Shown: positions 26,171-35,780, counted from the first letter of the stretch. The stretch: 64,000 bases of DNA from JAPPHA01 sp963664045 (GCA_963664045.2 CAXXGT010000009.1:62001-126000), one strand, 5' to 3'. Numbers and translations: made by a program. Notes: generated by a model from the sequence alone, not told the origin.

Positions 26171-27160
26171 CTACTGTTCAGGAGACAGATTCGGTGATGC
26201 GAGTGCCCGCGCGAATATGTCGCGGTCGACGTTCCCTCCGCTCGTCACCACGATCACCGTGTCGCGCTCGATCCGGTCTCCATGGAAGATCGCGGCAGCG
26301 AGGCCGGTTGCGGCGCCTGGTTCGACCACGATCTTGAGGTGCGCGAATGCCAGTGCCATTGCGCGCAGGCACTCCCCGTCGCTGACGGCGATTCCCGGAC
26401 CGCATAGGCGTGAAATGATCGGGAAGGTCAGATTGCCGGGCGACGGCGTCAGTATGGCATCACAAATCGACCCGGATTCCCGTTCATTGCGTTCCATGAC
26501 CCCGCTCTTCAACGAACGGGCGACGTCATCGAATCCCTCCGGTTCACACGGCCTGACCCTCAGGCGCGGAGCATGTTCCTCGAGGGCCAGCGAAATCCCG
26601 GATGTCAGTCCGCCGCCGCCGCACGGTACCAGGACCTCGGCATCATCTATTCCGGCTCGACGGGATTGTTCGGCGATCTCCAGGCCGCAGGTTCCCTGGC
26701 CTGAAATGACCGCGAAGTCATCGAACGGGCGTATCAGTGTCATCCTACGCGAACTGTTGACCCTTTCCACGACCGTCTCCCGGTCTTCCGACTCCCGGTC
26801 ATAGTAAACGACGTCTGCTCCGAGCGACCGTGTCCCTTGAATCTTTGTAACCGGCGCATCGGAAGGCATGATGATGCAGGCCGGCAGGCCCTTCAGTCTC
26901 GCTGCATAAGCCACGCCCTGGGCATGATTGCCGGACGAGAAAGCGATGACCCCACGGCTCGATTGCCCTTCCGGCAATGCGGTGATCGCGGCCCACGCTC
27001 CGCGAAACTTGAAGGAGCCCGTGTGCTGAAGGCACTCGGCCTTGACGAGAATCTGCCGTCCCGCGACCTTGTCGAGACCGGGTGAGGACAGCATCGGCGT
27101 TTCGCGGATGTGGCCCGAGAGCCGCTCGCGAGCGGCGTGAACAAGGACAATGTCACCCAT
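26171..27160 (-). CDS. PLP-dependent threonine/serine ammonia-lyase family protein
   Basis: Fold-type II PLP enzyme of 329 residues. TGSFKFRGA carries the PLP lysine (about residue 50), FSSGNHAQGVA binds the cofactor ring region, and PCGGGGLTSGISLA is the phosphate-binding glycine loop. No C-terminal ACT domain is present, so it is of the catabolic type. The ATG at 27160 overlaps the upstream hydrolase by 8 bases. Members deaminate threonine or serine, or act as racemases or hydroxyaspartate lyases. Coupling with a haloacid dehalogenase suggests a dedicated catabolic route. Confidence 0.88.
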   Translation of the reverse strand: MGDIVLVHAARERLSGHIRETPMLSSPGLDKVAGRQILVKAECLQHTGSFKFRGAWAAITALPEGQSSRGVIAFSSGNHAQGVAYAARLKGLPACIIMPSDAPVTKIQGTRSLGADVVYYDRESEDRETVVERVNSSRRMTLIRPFDDFAVISGQGTCGLEIAEQSRRAGIDDAEVLVPCGGGGLTSGISLALEEHAPRLRVRPCEPEGFDDVARSLKSGVMERNERESGSICDAILTPSPGNLTFPIISRLCGPGIAVSDGECLRAMALAFAHLKIVVEPGAATGLAAAIFHGDRIERDTVIVVTSGGNVDRDIFARALASPNLSPEQ

Positions 27161-27989
27161 CTTGTGCGCACCTTTCCAACCATTGCCGGACTGCCGCGAT
27201 GCTTTCGGGCTCGTCAAGGAAAGGCACATGGCCACGGTCCGGGACTTCGGCGAAAACCATGTCGGGCCGCAGTTCGCGCATTCTGGATGCCGTCTCGCGT
27301 GAAAGCAGTTCCGAGTTTGCGCCACGAACGAGCGCCGTCGGCAATTGGTCGAGCGCGCGAAACCAGGCCCAGGGATCGAAAGCATCCATTGACTGTCCAA
27401 GGACGGCATCCCGCAGGCGCGGGTCGTAATTGATCCTGAGGCCGGAGGATGTCTTGATGACCGTGCTTCTGGCCAGCTCCTCCCATCTCTCGCGCCTGAC
27501 CCCTGCGAATCCCTTGCTTCGCGTCGCGAGGTCTTCGACATATTCGTCGAGATTCCCGTGCCCGGGTTGCTTGCCGAGATAGTCGAAGATCAGGTCCAAC
27601 CCTTCGGGTTCGAGAACCGGCCCGATGTCATTCAACAGGACTCCGGCAATCCGGTTCCGTGCGGTCAACGCCAGGTACATGGCAATCAGTCCGCCCCTTG
27701 ACGTTCCGAGCACGGCCGCGCGATCGATCGCCAAATGATCGAGAAGCTCGAGGCAGTCACGGGCTTCGACCGGCACCGAGTAGTTGCGATAGTCCGGATC
27801 GCGGTCGGAGTCCCCGCGACCGCGACAGGTTATTCTGACCAGGCGTACATCGGTGAGGGGCCCCGCGATCGGGTTGAAGTCTGCGAGGTTTCGGGTCAGT
27901 CCCGGAATGCAAAGGACAGGGAGTCCGGACCGATTACCCTCGTCAAGATACGCGATCCCGAGACCGTCGGAAGTCGTGAACTTGGGCAT
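27153..27989 (-). CDS. Alpha/beta-fold hydrolase
   Basis: Hydrolase of 278 residues. LCIPGLTRN provides the oxyanion region, GTSRGG holds the nucleophilic serine (GxSxG) and DRGHVPF holds the catalytic histidine near the C-terminus. CRGRGDSDRD matches the usual strand 4 turn. The ATG at 27989 shares one base with the preceding stop and fits the family N-terminus (MPKFTTSDG). It is the middle gene of a tightly coupled trio. The natural substrate, an ester, lactone or haloalkane, cannot be told from sequence. Confidence 0.87.
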   Translation of the reverse strand: MPKFTTSDGLGIAYLDEGNRSGLPVLCIPGLTRNLADFNPIAGPLTDVRLVRITCRGRGDSDRDPDYRNYSVPVEARDCLELLDHLAIDRAAVLGTSRGGLIAMYLALTARNRIAGVLLNDIGPVLEPEGLDLIFDYLGKQPGHGNLDEYVEDLATRSKGFAGVRRERWEELARSTVIKTSSGLRINYDPRLRDAVLGQSMDAFDPWAWFRALDQLPTALVRGANSELLSRETASRMRELRPDMVFAEVPDRGHVPFLDEPESIAAVRQWLERCAQDG

Positions 27990-28678
27990 CAGATCGACAT
28001 CACCAGCCCGGGAATGCCGGAAAGGTCCCGGAGGACAAACGCCGGCTCCCAGGGGAGTCGGTCCAGGGGCTCTCCGGCCCGGTTGACCCAGACGGACCGG
28101 AACCCGAACCCGGCCCCGGCTGCCGCATCCCAACCGTTGGACGACACGAACATGACATCGGCCGGCTGTACGCCGAATCTCTGTTCGACCAATTCATAGA
28201 CGGAACGGTGAGGCTTGAAGATCCCGGTGGACTCCACGCTGAGCATGTCGTCGATCAGGCCGGAGATTCCAGCCGAGCTGACGGCTCCCGTCAGCATGTC
28301 GGGAGAGCCATTCGAGAGAATTGCCGTCGTGCAGGACTGCGTCTTGAGATCGGCGAGCATCTTCGGCACTTCCGGGTAGGCTTCCAGTTCCCAGTACAGC
28401 GCCAGCAACCTTTCTCTCAGTTCCGGGTCGCCATCGAGCCCGGACGCTTCGAGCGACCAGTCGAGTGCATCGGCCGTGACTTTCCAGAAGTCCGTGTGTT
28501 CGCCGGTAACGGCACGCAACCAGGTGTATTGGAGTTGTTTCGACCGCCAGTCATTCGCGAGTTTCCGCCAATGAACGTTGAGCTGGCTCCATCCAGGTTC
28601 TGCCGCACAGTTTCGTGCGGCCGCGGCGACATCGAAGAGAGTTCCATAGGCGTCAAATACACAGGTCTTTACGGCCAT
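27989..28678 (-). CDS. Type II (S)-2-haloacid dehalogenase (HAD superfamily)
   Basis: HAD-superfamily enzyme of 229 residues. VFDAYGTLFD holds the nucleophilic Asp, ILSNGSPDML is motif II with the substrate-orienting Ser-Asn, FKPHRSVYEL holds the motif III Lys and VSSNGWDAAAGAGFGF is the C-terminal motif with SSN and D. This pattern is diagnostic for L-2-haloacid dehalogenases. It converts 2-halo acids to hydroxy acids. It leads the operon with the hydrolase and ammonia-lyase. Confidence 0.92.
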   Translation of the reverse strand: MAVKTCVFDAYGTLFDVAAAARNCAAEPGWSQLNVHWRKLANDWRSKQLQYTWLRAVTGEHTDFWKVTADALDWSLEASGLDGDPELRERLLALYWELEAYPEVPKMLADLKTQSCTTAILSNGSPDMLTGAVSSAGISGLIDDMLSVESTGIFKPHRSVYELVEQRFGVQPADVMFVSSNGWDAAAGAGFGFRSVWVNRAGEPLDRLPWEPAFVLRDLSGIPGLVMSI

Positions 28679-29209
28679 CGTGTCGACCTTTCTTCAATGC
28701 GGGCCCGTCCCTTGCCGATCGCCCGGGTTCGCCGTGGCCCCAGCCAGTTCCAACGGAAAGCACATCGGTTCTGGTCTCAATTTGGTTCGTGGAGTTTGGC
28801 GCTGAATTCCCGCCCCACCCCCGACAGGCCGTAACCGGCTCATTGGAACCGGAAAGACAAAGTTCTGATTCGATATATGTGTTTACGCAATCATGGCCGT
28901 TGATGGAATGACCGAACGTGGTAATTCCGCCAATCAGGAGAAGCCGTACAGGTGCAGGAGGACAAGCCGGGACGGTATCGGCCGTCCCGGAATTGCGACG
29001 ATCCGCCGACGCGGGCGTTTGGTGCGAACGTGAGACAATTGCGACAGTTCCGGGGCCCGAGCGGGTCCACCGTATCTTGACATTTTCGAGATAACGACCG
29101 GATTTCCCGACTGCTGCAAATCGTGCAGTTTGCCGTCCCGGAAATCGTCCTGAAAACCTTTGTGGCGACCTTGCCTGCGCCCCGTCCGATGGCCCCGTTG
29201 CCGGGTTGC
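28679..29209. other. Interval with no supported gene
   Basis: About 530 bases upstream of the dehalogenase operon and beside IS remnants. The frames are short and lack motifs. It should hold the promoter of the dehalogenase operon on the minus strand, but no convincing -35/-10 pair was found. Confidence 0.4.
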
Positions 29210-29393
29210 TCAGGCGGGTGCAACCGCGCCGCGCCACACCACGTCGTTCCCGAGTTCGGGGTCGTGCTTGCGGTCGCGGCGCCCGCCGATATGAGCCGCT
29301 AACCGCACCGCGTCGCCGAGGCGGTCGGGAGCCGTCTGGTTTTGCTTCGCCGGAGCAGGCGCGCAGGAAGAGGAGTTCGCGATCGGTAAACAT
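29210..29393 (-). pseudogene. IS4-type transposase, C-terminal remnant
   Basis: One frame reads FTDRELLFLRACSGEAKPDG and another continues RLGDAVRLAAHIGGRRDRKHD and DVVWRG. Together these match the end of IS4-family DDE transposases, where a leucine-rich segment is followed by a LGG...DPxPG...WRG tail. A frameshift separates the halves and the catalytic core is missing. Confidence 0.6.
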
Positions 29394-29409
29394 CGACTCC
29401 GGTGCGCAG

Positions 29410-29853
29410 TCAGGAACATTGGCGGCCGTTCAGCGTCATCACCATGACGCGCCTCGCGACGACGGCATTGATGGCGATCGCCTTTTGCGGTTCTGCGGTG
29501 CTGCACAGCATGGCGTCACCTTGAGCCGCTTCCGGCTTCGCTGCCCCGAAACGCATGGTCGGGTGATGGGCCGCATCGTCAATGTCGTTCTTCTGCCTGT
29601 TGAGAAATGGTTTCGCCCAAACCGGTGGGATCGGCTTGCACGGATAATCGAGGGCGATGACCTGCCGGCCCCGGTGGTGGGCGCCGCCGCAGGCCTCCAT
29701 CACAACCAGGCACGGCGGCACTTCGGACAGGCACCCCGGCAGGCTGCCGCGCGACAGTTTCTTGCGGAAATCCGGCTGGTCTTTGGCGGTTGCCCTTTGA
29801 ACTTGAAATCTCTCCTTCGATACGTCGATGCCGACGATGGTAACGTGTTCCAC
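29410..29853 (-). mobile_element. IS110-family transposase, degenerate N-terminal part
   Basis: A 147-residue frame begins VTIVGIDVSKERFQV with the first catalytic Asp of DEDD transposases. VVMEACGGAHH gives the catalytic Glu and NRQKNDIDDA the two following Asp residues. The protein should be over 300 residues, but it degrades after about residue 130 (AINAVVARR) and the C-terminal serine-containing domain is missing. It is a dead insertion-sequence copy beside an IS4 remnant. Confidence 0.75.
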
Positions 29854-29871
29854 GGACGCCTCCGTCGTTGA

Positions 29872-30246
29872 TCAAGCACACCCGGCGTCGTTTCTTCCTG
29901 GGGCGCGTGACGCTGCCGGACGGGGTGTCCACCCCGTCGAAAACGCCAAAACGCCACACCGGTGATATCATGATTTAGTCTGTCCAATTGGTTTGACCCT
30001 TCGATAAGGATTTGTTTTACACCGTGCTCAACTGGTGCGATAACCGATGGTCGATGAAACCGCTGCCTGAAGGGTGAAGCGGAGAGTCGCCGAGTTGGTG
30101 CTATGCCGAACCCCGCCATCATGATGGCCGGGACACGGCGACTTTCGTCAAGTCCTGCGGCACTATATGTGCGGGCTCGACTGAAACGGGCTCTTCGGGG
30201 CAGGGGGCACCTTGCCGGTCGACGATGGCGAATCGAGAAGGGTTCG
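29872..30246. other. Interval upstream of the creatininase gene
   Basis: No supported gene in about 375 bases. It is bounded by the IS110 remnant and the creatininase start. A continuous frame runs from 30103 into the creatininase, but residues before the ATG at 30247 do not resemble the family. Confidence 0.4.
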
Positions 30247-31047
30247 ATGAAGCGGTTCTGGATTGAATACACGAGTGAAGCGTTTTCCAGCCTGCCCCAT
30301 GAACGACTGATTGCAGTTCTTCCGGTGGGTGCGGTCGAACAACACGGGCCTCACCTTCCGCTGTCCGTCGATGCCCGGGTCGCCGACACGTTGGCGAAAC
30401 GGCTGGCGAAAGCACTGCCCGAGGACAACCCTGCGGTTTTTCTACCGACTCAGTCCATTGCCAAGAGCAACGAGCATCTACGCTATCCGGGAACGCTGAC
30501 GTTGAGTGCGAAGACCCTGATCGCTGCCTGGTGTGAAATCGGCGCCTGCGTGGCACGCGCCGGCGTGCGCAAGATGGTTTTCCTGAACGCGCATGGCGGC
30601 AATGTGCCCGTCATGGATATCGTGGCCCGCGAGTTACGCGTCCACCACGGGATGCTCGTGTTCTGCGTCAACTGGTGGGGGCTTGGGCTGCCGGAAGGGC
30701 TCTATCCGAAGGACGAAGAGAAACACGGCATTCACGCTGGCGACATGGAGACATCGGTCATGCTCGCGCTGGACCCAAACAATGTGGATATGGCCAGGGC
30801 GCGGGACTTTCGCCCCCGAACACGCGAATGGGAATCCGAGTACCGCCACGTCTCTCTCGGCCAAGGTGCACGTCCGGCTTGGCAGATCCAGGACCTCCAC
30901 CCTTCGGGAGCGTGCGGCAACGCAGCGGCCGCCTCATCCGACAAGGGGGAGGCCACGTTGGTTTTTGCGATTGAACGATTGGTCGAGGTGCTCAAGGATG
31001 TCGAACGCATGCCGCTTGACAACCTTGGAACCGAACCCGGTTGGTAG
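30247..31047 (+). CDS. Creatininase-family amidohydrolase
   Basis: Protein of 266 residues. PVGAVEQHGPHLPLSVDA holds the first metal ligands (Glu, His, Asp), FLNAHGGN the next His and HAGDMETSVML the second Glu, the full binuclear-metal signature of creatinine amidohydrolases. The ATG at 30247 matches the family N-terminus (WIEYTSEAF). Family members hydrolyse cyclic amides or formamides. It stands just before a decayed ABC importer and an amidohydrolase, so it may belong to a nitrogen-compound uptake and degradation locus. Confidence 0.9.
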   Translation: MKRFWIEYTSEAFSSLPHERLIAVLPVGAVEQHGPHLPLSVDARVADTLAKRLAKALPEDNPAVFLPTQSIAKSNEHLRYPGTLTLSAKTLIAAWCEIGACVARAGVRKMVFLNAHGGNVPVMDIVARELRVHHGMLVFCVNWWGLGLPEGLYPKDEEKHGIHAGDMETSVMLALDPNNVDMARARDFRPRTREWESEYRHVSLGQGARPAWQIQDLHPSGACGNAAAASSDKGEATLVFAIERLVEVLKDVERMPLDNLGTEPGW

Positions 31048-31069
31048 CCCGCACGTGGATGCACGAACA

Positions 31070-31521
31070 ATGCATAGCCTGTCCGATGTCTCTCTGATCG
31101 AGCTTCGAGGACTCAGCAAGCCAGCCAGCCTTGGCACTATTTCCGTACACGGCATGACGCTGGCAGTCCGGGAAGGAGGAATCGTCAGCCTCATTGGGCT
31201 CTCGGTTTGTGACAAGACCACGCTACTCGGGATGATTGCGGGCTCACTGTCACGATCAGCCAGAACCGACCACCGTCAATGGTCGCCCACCGGGCGTCGG
31301 CAGTTACGTGAACTTTGTGACCAATTCGATATTGGAGTCCGTCTACCTGTCGAGCCGAGTCGTCATGTCGGCCCGCCCCGGCCGTATGGTCAACGAATTC
31401 GATCTCCCAGGTGGCTACCCCCGCACCGAGCGGTTCCGGACAACCGGCCACTAAGCGGAATGTTGCCACCTTGTCAGCAAGGCACTTGAAGAGGCATTGG
31501 ATCATGCCGGTTCCTGGGACT
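31070..31521 (+). pseudogene. NitT/TauT-type ABC ATPase, internally deleted and frameshifted
   Basis: The N-terminus reads TLAVREGGIVSLIGLSVCDKTTLLGMIAG, a Walker A region corrupted from GPSGCGKTT. In the next frame at about 31310, FVTNSILESVYLSSRVVMSARPGRM matches the segment after the H-loop of SsuB/TauB-like ATPases, with the H-loop His replaced by Asn. A third frame ends with LVSKALEEALDHAG. The Q-loop, ABC signature and Walker B are deleted, and two frame changes occur. The protein cannot work. Confidence 0.8.
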
Positions 31522-32343
31522 GAAGCCATGGAGGCCCTGACGCCGCCGCAGGTTTCCTGGGTGCGCCGTAACCTGCACACCGTAATGCTGGTTCTTACCT
31601 TGCTGGCCGCCTTGTGCCTCCGGGAACTCCTCGTGCGGTACCACGGGATTCCTCACTACCTGATCCCGTCTCCCCGCCTTGTCGCTACCACGCTGGTGCG
31701 GGACTTCGTGTCCATAGAGGGATCGATGTGGTTCACCATGAAACTGGACCAGGCCGCGATGGGTCTCGCCATCGTCGGCGGAATTCTGATCGGCATCTTT
31801 TTCGTTCTCTCCCGGAAGGTGGAAATGAACCTTTTCCCCTTCAAGGTTGTCCTGCAGGCAACACCTGTCGCGGCGATTGCTTTCCTGGTCTGCATCTGTG
31901 TCAGCAACACCTTTGCCGCACTGTTGATCTGTGCGTGCATCGCTGCATTCATTCCAATCCTCACCAGCACGGTGATTGGTCTGCGGCGTGCCGACCGCGA
32001 TCTCCGCGACCTCTTCGCGCAGTATGGGGCCATCCCATGGCAGCGAGTGCGTTGCCTCCAGGCGCCGTCGGCCAATCCGGATTTTCTGGCGGAACTCGAA
32101 GTTGCGGGCATGTTGTTACTGATTGGCGCAGTGGTTGCGGAATTTGCCGCCGGTGCAGTGGGGCAGGACACCGGGCTTGTCTCGCGGATACTTGAATCGA
32201 GTTTCCGCGACGAGACTCACCGCATGATCGCGGTTCCGCTCCTGGCCTCGCTTCCCGTAATCGTGGTCGGCCTGATCACCAGTTGGCTGTCGAACCCGGT
32301 GCTCGTCCACCGGCACGAGACCGGATGGAAAACGGAAGGCTGA
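31504..32343 (+). CDS. NitT/TauT-type ABC transporter permease (partner genes decayed)
   Basis: Membrane protein of 279 residues with about six helices, like SsuC and TauC. GIPHYLIPSPRLVATTL is the typical periplasmic lead-in. The EAA loop that should contact the ATPase reads LRRADRDLRDLFAQYGAIPWQRVRCLQAPSANPDFLAELEVAG, shown here only to mark its place at about residues 155-200; the usual E-A-A and following V-x-L-P-x-A-L residues are altered. The frame is intact, but the ATPase upstream and the receptor downstream are broken, so the gene is probably no longer under selection. Confidence 0.8.
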   Translation: MPVPGTEAMEALTPPQVSWVRRNLHTVMLVLTLLAALCLRELLVRYHGIPHYLIPSPRLVATTLVRDFVSIEGSMWFTMKLDQAAMGLAIVGGILIGIFFVLSRKVEMNLFPFKVVLQATPVAAIAFLVCICVSNTFAALLICACIAAFIPILTSTVIGLRRADRDLRDLFAQYGAIPWQRVRCLQAPSANPDFLAELEVAGMLLLIGAVVAEFAAGAVGQDTGLVSRILESSFRDETHRMIAVPLLASLPVIVVGLITSWLSNPVLVHRHETGWKTEG

Positions 32344-32348
32344 CGACG

Positions 32349-33545
32349 ATGAACAGGTTCGCCACCTCAACAACACTTCAGGGCGTTGCGCTCGCGGGGC
32401 GCGAGGGCCGTTTCGACCTGGTGCTGTGTGCAGATCGTATCGCATCCGTTTCGAATTCTACATCCCGGCAAGGTGGTCTGGTGCTGCCGCTCTTTTCGGA
32501 CGCCCATGTGCATCTCGACAAGACCTTTGTGGCGCACCGCCTTCCTCGGCACGCCACGACACTCCTCGATGCCATCGAGATCACGGCTGCGGACAGGGTG
32601 CGATGGGATGCGGAGGATATCCGGTGCCGCGCGTCACAGGCGTTACGCCGTGCCTACGCCTACGGTACCGGGCGCATGCGCAGCCACGTGGACTGGACCG
32701 AGCCTGAAACGCCGGTCGCATGGTCGGTGTTGAACGAGTTGCGCACGGAATGGCAGGAGCGGGTCGAGCTCCAGTTGGCGGCGCTCGTAACTCTGGACCT
32801 GTTCCCGGAAGCAGGAGAATCCATTGCCGAACGTGTTGCAGCCGACGGCGGCGTGCTCGGTGCCTTCGTTTACCGCAACGCGGATCTGCGAGCGAAGGTC
32901 TCGCTGCTCTTCGACCTGGCCGAACGCCATGATCTCGCGCTCGACTTTCACGTGGACGAGGCGCTGGAACCGGAATCGCAGGGAATCGATGCCATCGTCG
33001 CGGAGGCCGCGGCCCGGGGTTTCGGGGGGCGTGTGCTGGTCGGCCATTGCTGTTCCCTCTCGGTCCGTCCAGTCGATGTCGTACAACCGCTTCTCGAGCG
33101 CCTGGGCGCGGCCGAAGTCTCGCTTTGCGTCCTGCCGACGACAAACGCAGGGCTGCAGGACCGGGACCCCGGCCGCACACCGCGTTACCGCGGCATCGCT
33201 CCGCTCCATGAAGCGCGCGCCGCCGGAGTTCCGGTATTTCTCGCTTCCGACAATTGCCGCGATGCCTTCTATCCGTGGGGCGATTACGATCTGTGGGACG
33301 TTTTTCGCGCGGCGATACCGATGGCACATCTTGAACCGGCATCCTGGATTGGCGCCATCACGGACGTTCCCGCTGCTGTCTTCGATTCGGTCCCGGAAAT
33401 CCGCGAAGGCGCGGCCGCAGACTTCATTCTCTTCGACGCGGAAAGCATCGACGATGCCGTCAGCCGGCCATTGTGCAGGCGGCACGTCTGGCGCGGCGGT
33501 GCTGTGGTGCCACCCGACCTGGCCCTTGGCGAGGCATGGACATGA
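32349..33545 (+). CDS. Cytosine deaminase-like amidohydrolase
   Basis: Metal-dependent hydrolase of 398 residues. DAHVHLDKTF is the HxH metal motif, DFHVDEA and VGHCCSLS give the next His residues and ASDNCRDAFYPWGDYD the catalytic Asp. The wording HVHLDK, HVDE and GHCCS follows the cytosine deaminase group rather than dihydropyrimidinases. It is coupled by an ATGA overlap to an FAD oxidoreductase. A heterocyclic amine or amide is the likely substrate. A TetR regulator of RutR type and a RidA deaminase lie 3 kb downstream, which also suggests pyrimidine- or enamine-type chemistry. Confidence 0.88.
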   Translation: MNRFATSTTLQGVALAGREGRFDLVLCADRIASVSNSTSRQGGLVLPLFSDAHVHLDKTFVAHRLPRHATTLLDAIEITAADRVRWDAEDIRCRASQALRRAYAYGTGRMRSHVDWTEPETPVAWSVLNELRTEWQERVELQLAALVTLDLFPEAGESIAERVAADGGVLGAFVYRNADLRAKVSLLFDLAERHDLALDFHVDEALEPESQGIDAIVAEAAARGFGGRVLVGHCCSLSVRPVDVVQPLLERLGAAEVSLCVLPTTNAGLQDRDPGRTPRYRGIAPLHEARAAGVPVFLASDNCRDAFYPWGDYDLWDVFRAAIPMAHLEPASWIGAITDVPAAVFDSVPEIREGAAADFILFDAESIDDAVSRPLCRRHVWRGGAVVPPDLALGEAWT

Positions 33546-34915
33546 GTGGGGATTCGAGGGTCATCGACTGGGCCGGGTTCCGTTCGGAACTCGGGGGAAT
33601 CCGCTGCTATGACGACCCAAGATTCGTGGAAGCCCGCTCGCGGGACTATTACTGGTACAGCCCGATCCTCTCCGACCAGCTGGATGGGCTCATGGCTGAC
33701 CTGGTCGTCATCCCCGAGACCCAGGATGAGGTCATTCGTGCCGCCGCCGCCGTGGCCCGCTACCGCATCCCGCTGACGCTCCGTGGCGGCGGGACGGGAA
33801 ACTACGGCCAATGCGTACCGCTTGAAGGAGGCGTGGTCATGGACCTGACCCGCCTGAACCGGGTGATCCGGATTCAACCTGGAGAAGTCCGTGTCGAGGC
33901 GGGAGCCAGGATTTCGCGTCTCGACGATGCCGCTCGCGAAACGGGACAGGAACTTCTCATGTATCCCTCGACCCGGCAGATGGCGACCATCGGCGGATTC
34001 CTCGCCGGTGGTTCGGGAGGAGTTGGATCCCTTCGGCACGGAATGCTTCGCGACCCGGGCAACGTCAGGTACGCGAAGGTAGTGACCGTTGAACACAAGC
34101 CGCAGGTGATCGAGTTGCACGGGCAGGAGATTCAGAAGGTCCACCATGCCTACGGGACCAACGGCATCGTTGTCGAACTCGTCGTTGCGCTGACCAGGTC
34201 GACCGACTGGGTCCATTGCGCGGCGCTCTTCGATGGTTACGATGTGGCGTTGCGATTTGCCATGTCCGCCCAGGCAGAGAGGCTCGACTGCTATCTCCTT
34301 ACGCCCGTCGAACGGCGCTTTGCGCCCTTCTACGTGCGCTTCGGCGAGTTGTTCCCCGACGAGCGGGACGCGGTGTTCGCCATGGTCGCTCCCAAGGATA
34401 TGGCACGGTTCCGGGCCATGGCAGAGGCGCGCAATGGCCGGGTCTCCTTCGAGATGACGGGTGAGGACATATCTGCGAACAAATTGCAACCTGCCTACGA
34501 GTGCGGTTGGAACCACACCACGCTCCAGGCGCTGAAAGTGGACAGGAGCTGGACCTACCTCCAGGTTGCGTACCCGCATCCCTTCGACCCGGATCTTGTT
34601 CTGTCTCAGATGAAGCGCTACGGAGACGAGATTTACTGGCACCATGAAATGGCCCGGATGGACGGCAGGGTGCAGATTTTCGCATTGCCGCTTGTTCGCT
34701 ACCGCGGTCGCGAGGCCATGTACAGGACGATCGCCGAACTCGAAGAGCGGGATGGTTGTACCGTTTTCGATCCCCATGCCGTCACAATCGAAGACGGTGG
34801 CATGAAGGAGATCGATGTCGCACAAATCGAGTTCAAGAAACGGGCCGATCCCTACGGCCTGATGAATCCCGGCAAGACGCGGGGATGGACCGCTGACATG
34901 ACGAAGACCGACTGA
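33542..34915 (+). CDS. FAD-linked oxidoreductase (FAD_binding_4 / GlcD-like)
   Basis: Protein of 457 residues. An N-terminal FAD-binding PCMH domain has LVVIPETQDEVIRAAAAVAR, LRGGGTGNYGQCVP and GGFLAGGSGGVGSLRHG. The C-terminal end with AQIEFKKRADPYGLMNPGKTRGW is typical of FAD-linked oxidases. The start at 33542 overlaps the preceding stop by 4 bases. It should oxidise an alcohol, hydroxyacid or ring compound produced by the coupled amidohydrolase. The substrate is unknown. Confidence 0.85.
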   Translation: MSGDSRVIDWAGFRSELGGIRCYDDPRFVEARSRDYYWYSPILSDQLDGLMADLVVIPETQDEVIRAAAAVARYRIPLTLRGGGTGNYGQCVPLEGGVVMDLTRLNRVIRIQPGEVRVEAGARISRLDDAARETGQELLMYPSTRQMATIGGFLAGGSGGVGSLRHGMLRDPGNVRYAKVVTVEHKPQVIELHGQEIQKVHHAYGTNGIVVELVVALTRSTDWVHCAALFDGYDVALRFAMSAQAERLDCYLLTPVERRFAPFYVRFGELFPDERDAVFAMVAPKDMARFRAMAEARNGRVSFEMTGEDISANKLQPAYECGWNHTTLQALKVDRSWTYLQVAYPHPFDPDLVLSQMKRYGDEIYWHHEMARMDGRVQIFALPLVRYRGREAMYRTIAELEERDGCTVFDPHAVTIEDGGMKEIDVAQIEFKKRADPYGLMNPGKTRGWTADMTKTD

Positions 34916-34939
34916 CATGACGGAAGAATTCGAGTCGAC

Positions 34940-35562
34940 GTGAGAAGTATCCTGAAGACGCTATCCGTTGCCTTGTTCGCGACGACGGCCGGCGGGGCGA
35001 CACTGGCCGGGACAAGGTCGTGACGGTCGGCAAGCAAATGAACAACCGGATAGTGTTGCCGGCCGGTCCCAACGATTTCCCGAAGACGGGCGATCTTCTC
35101 CTGTCCTTTGACAATTTCCGTAACGAACTACCTTTGCTCTTCGTGACTGCCAACATTCAAAAGGACCCACCGTGCATTCTGGCCGATCATGGAAGGAACA
35201 ATGGACTTGCCGGGCAGAGCCAGGCACCGGCGGTCCTGATCTCGAAGGACGGTAAGTTCAGCCACTGGCGCTGGATGGTTGCTGAACATGGTTTCCGCGA
35301 CGCGGAGCCTTGGCCGTACGGGACAAAGATCGACACGAACCGTCTCGCGAACCGTGGCTGGAGTACCAGTTCCACGAACCATGAGACCCGCGGGGAAATC
35401 GTCGAGGAAATACCCGAGTCGGTTCAGCGTTTCGTCAATGTCTCAATTGACGGCTGGCGCAATTTTCTCTACGGCGACCGCACCCTCGCCAACGAAGCGA
35501 ACATGGCGCACGACCCGGAAATGACGGTCGAAAGACTCGGCGCCGAGATGGAGCAATTGTAA
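34940..35562 (+). pseudogene. NitT/TauT-type ABC substrate-binding protein, truncated remnant
   Basis: A GTG at 34940 opens a signal peptide-like stretch (LKTLSVALFATTAGG) that ends at a stop after about 27 codons. In another frame from about 35240, FSHWRWMVAEHGFRD and NFLYGDRTLANEANM lead to MTVERLGAEMEQL. These match the C-terminal part of NMT1/SsuA-type receptors, where NYLYGDPAPAN and the final helix are conserved. The ligand-binding lobes in between are deleted or scrambled. It belongs to the same decayed transporter as the ATPase relic at 31.1-31.5 kb. Confidence 0.65.
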
Positions 35563-35780
35563 GCGCTTGGAACATCTGACGCGCCTGAAGCAGAGACCAT
35601 GGACATCGCGGAGCGCCGAACCCGGTGCGCATCAGGGTGTTCAACGATCTGGCCGTCCCAACCGAAAGCCCTGAGGTCGGTTCGTTGGACCTGTCCCGGG
35701 TCGCAGCAGGCCAGTTCGTCAACTCAGGCCACGAACTCGACGCCACGACGAGGCTCGCAGCCAATGAGGAGGTGCTAGAC
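35563..35780. other. Short interval with an unrecognised frame
   Basis: A frame from about 35600 runs into the following pseudogene and reads VFNDLAVPTESPEVG and QFVNSGHELDATTRLAANEE. I do not recognise it. It may be a scrap of a deleted catabolic gene. Confidence 0.3.
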
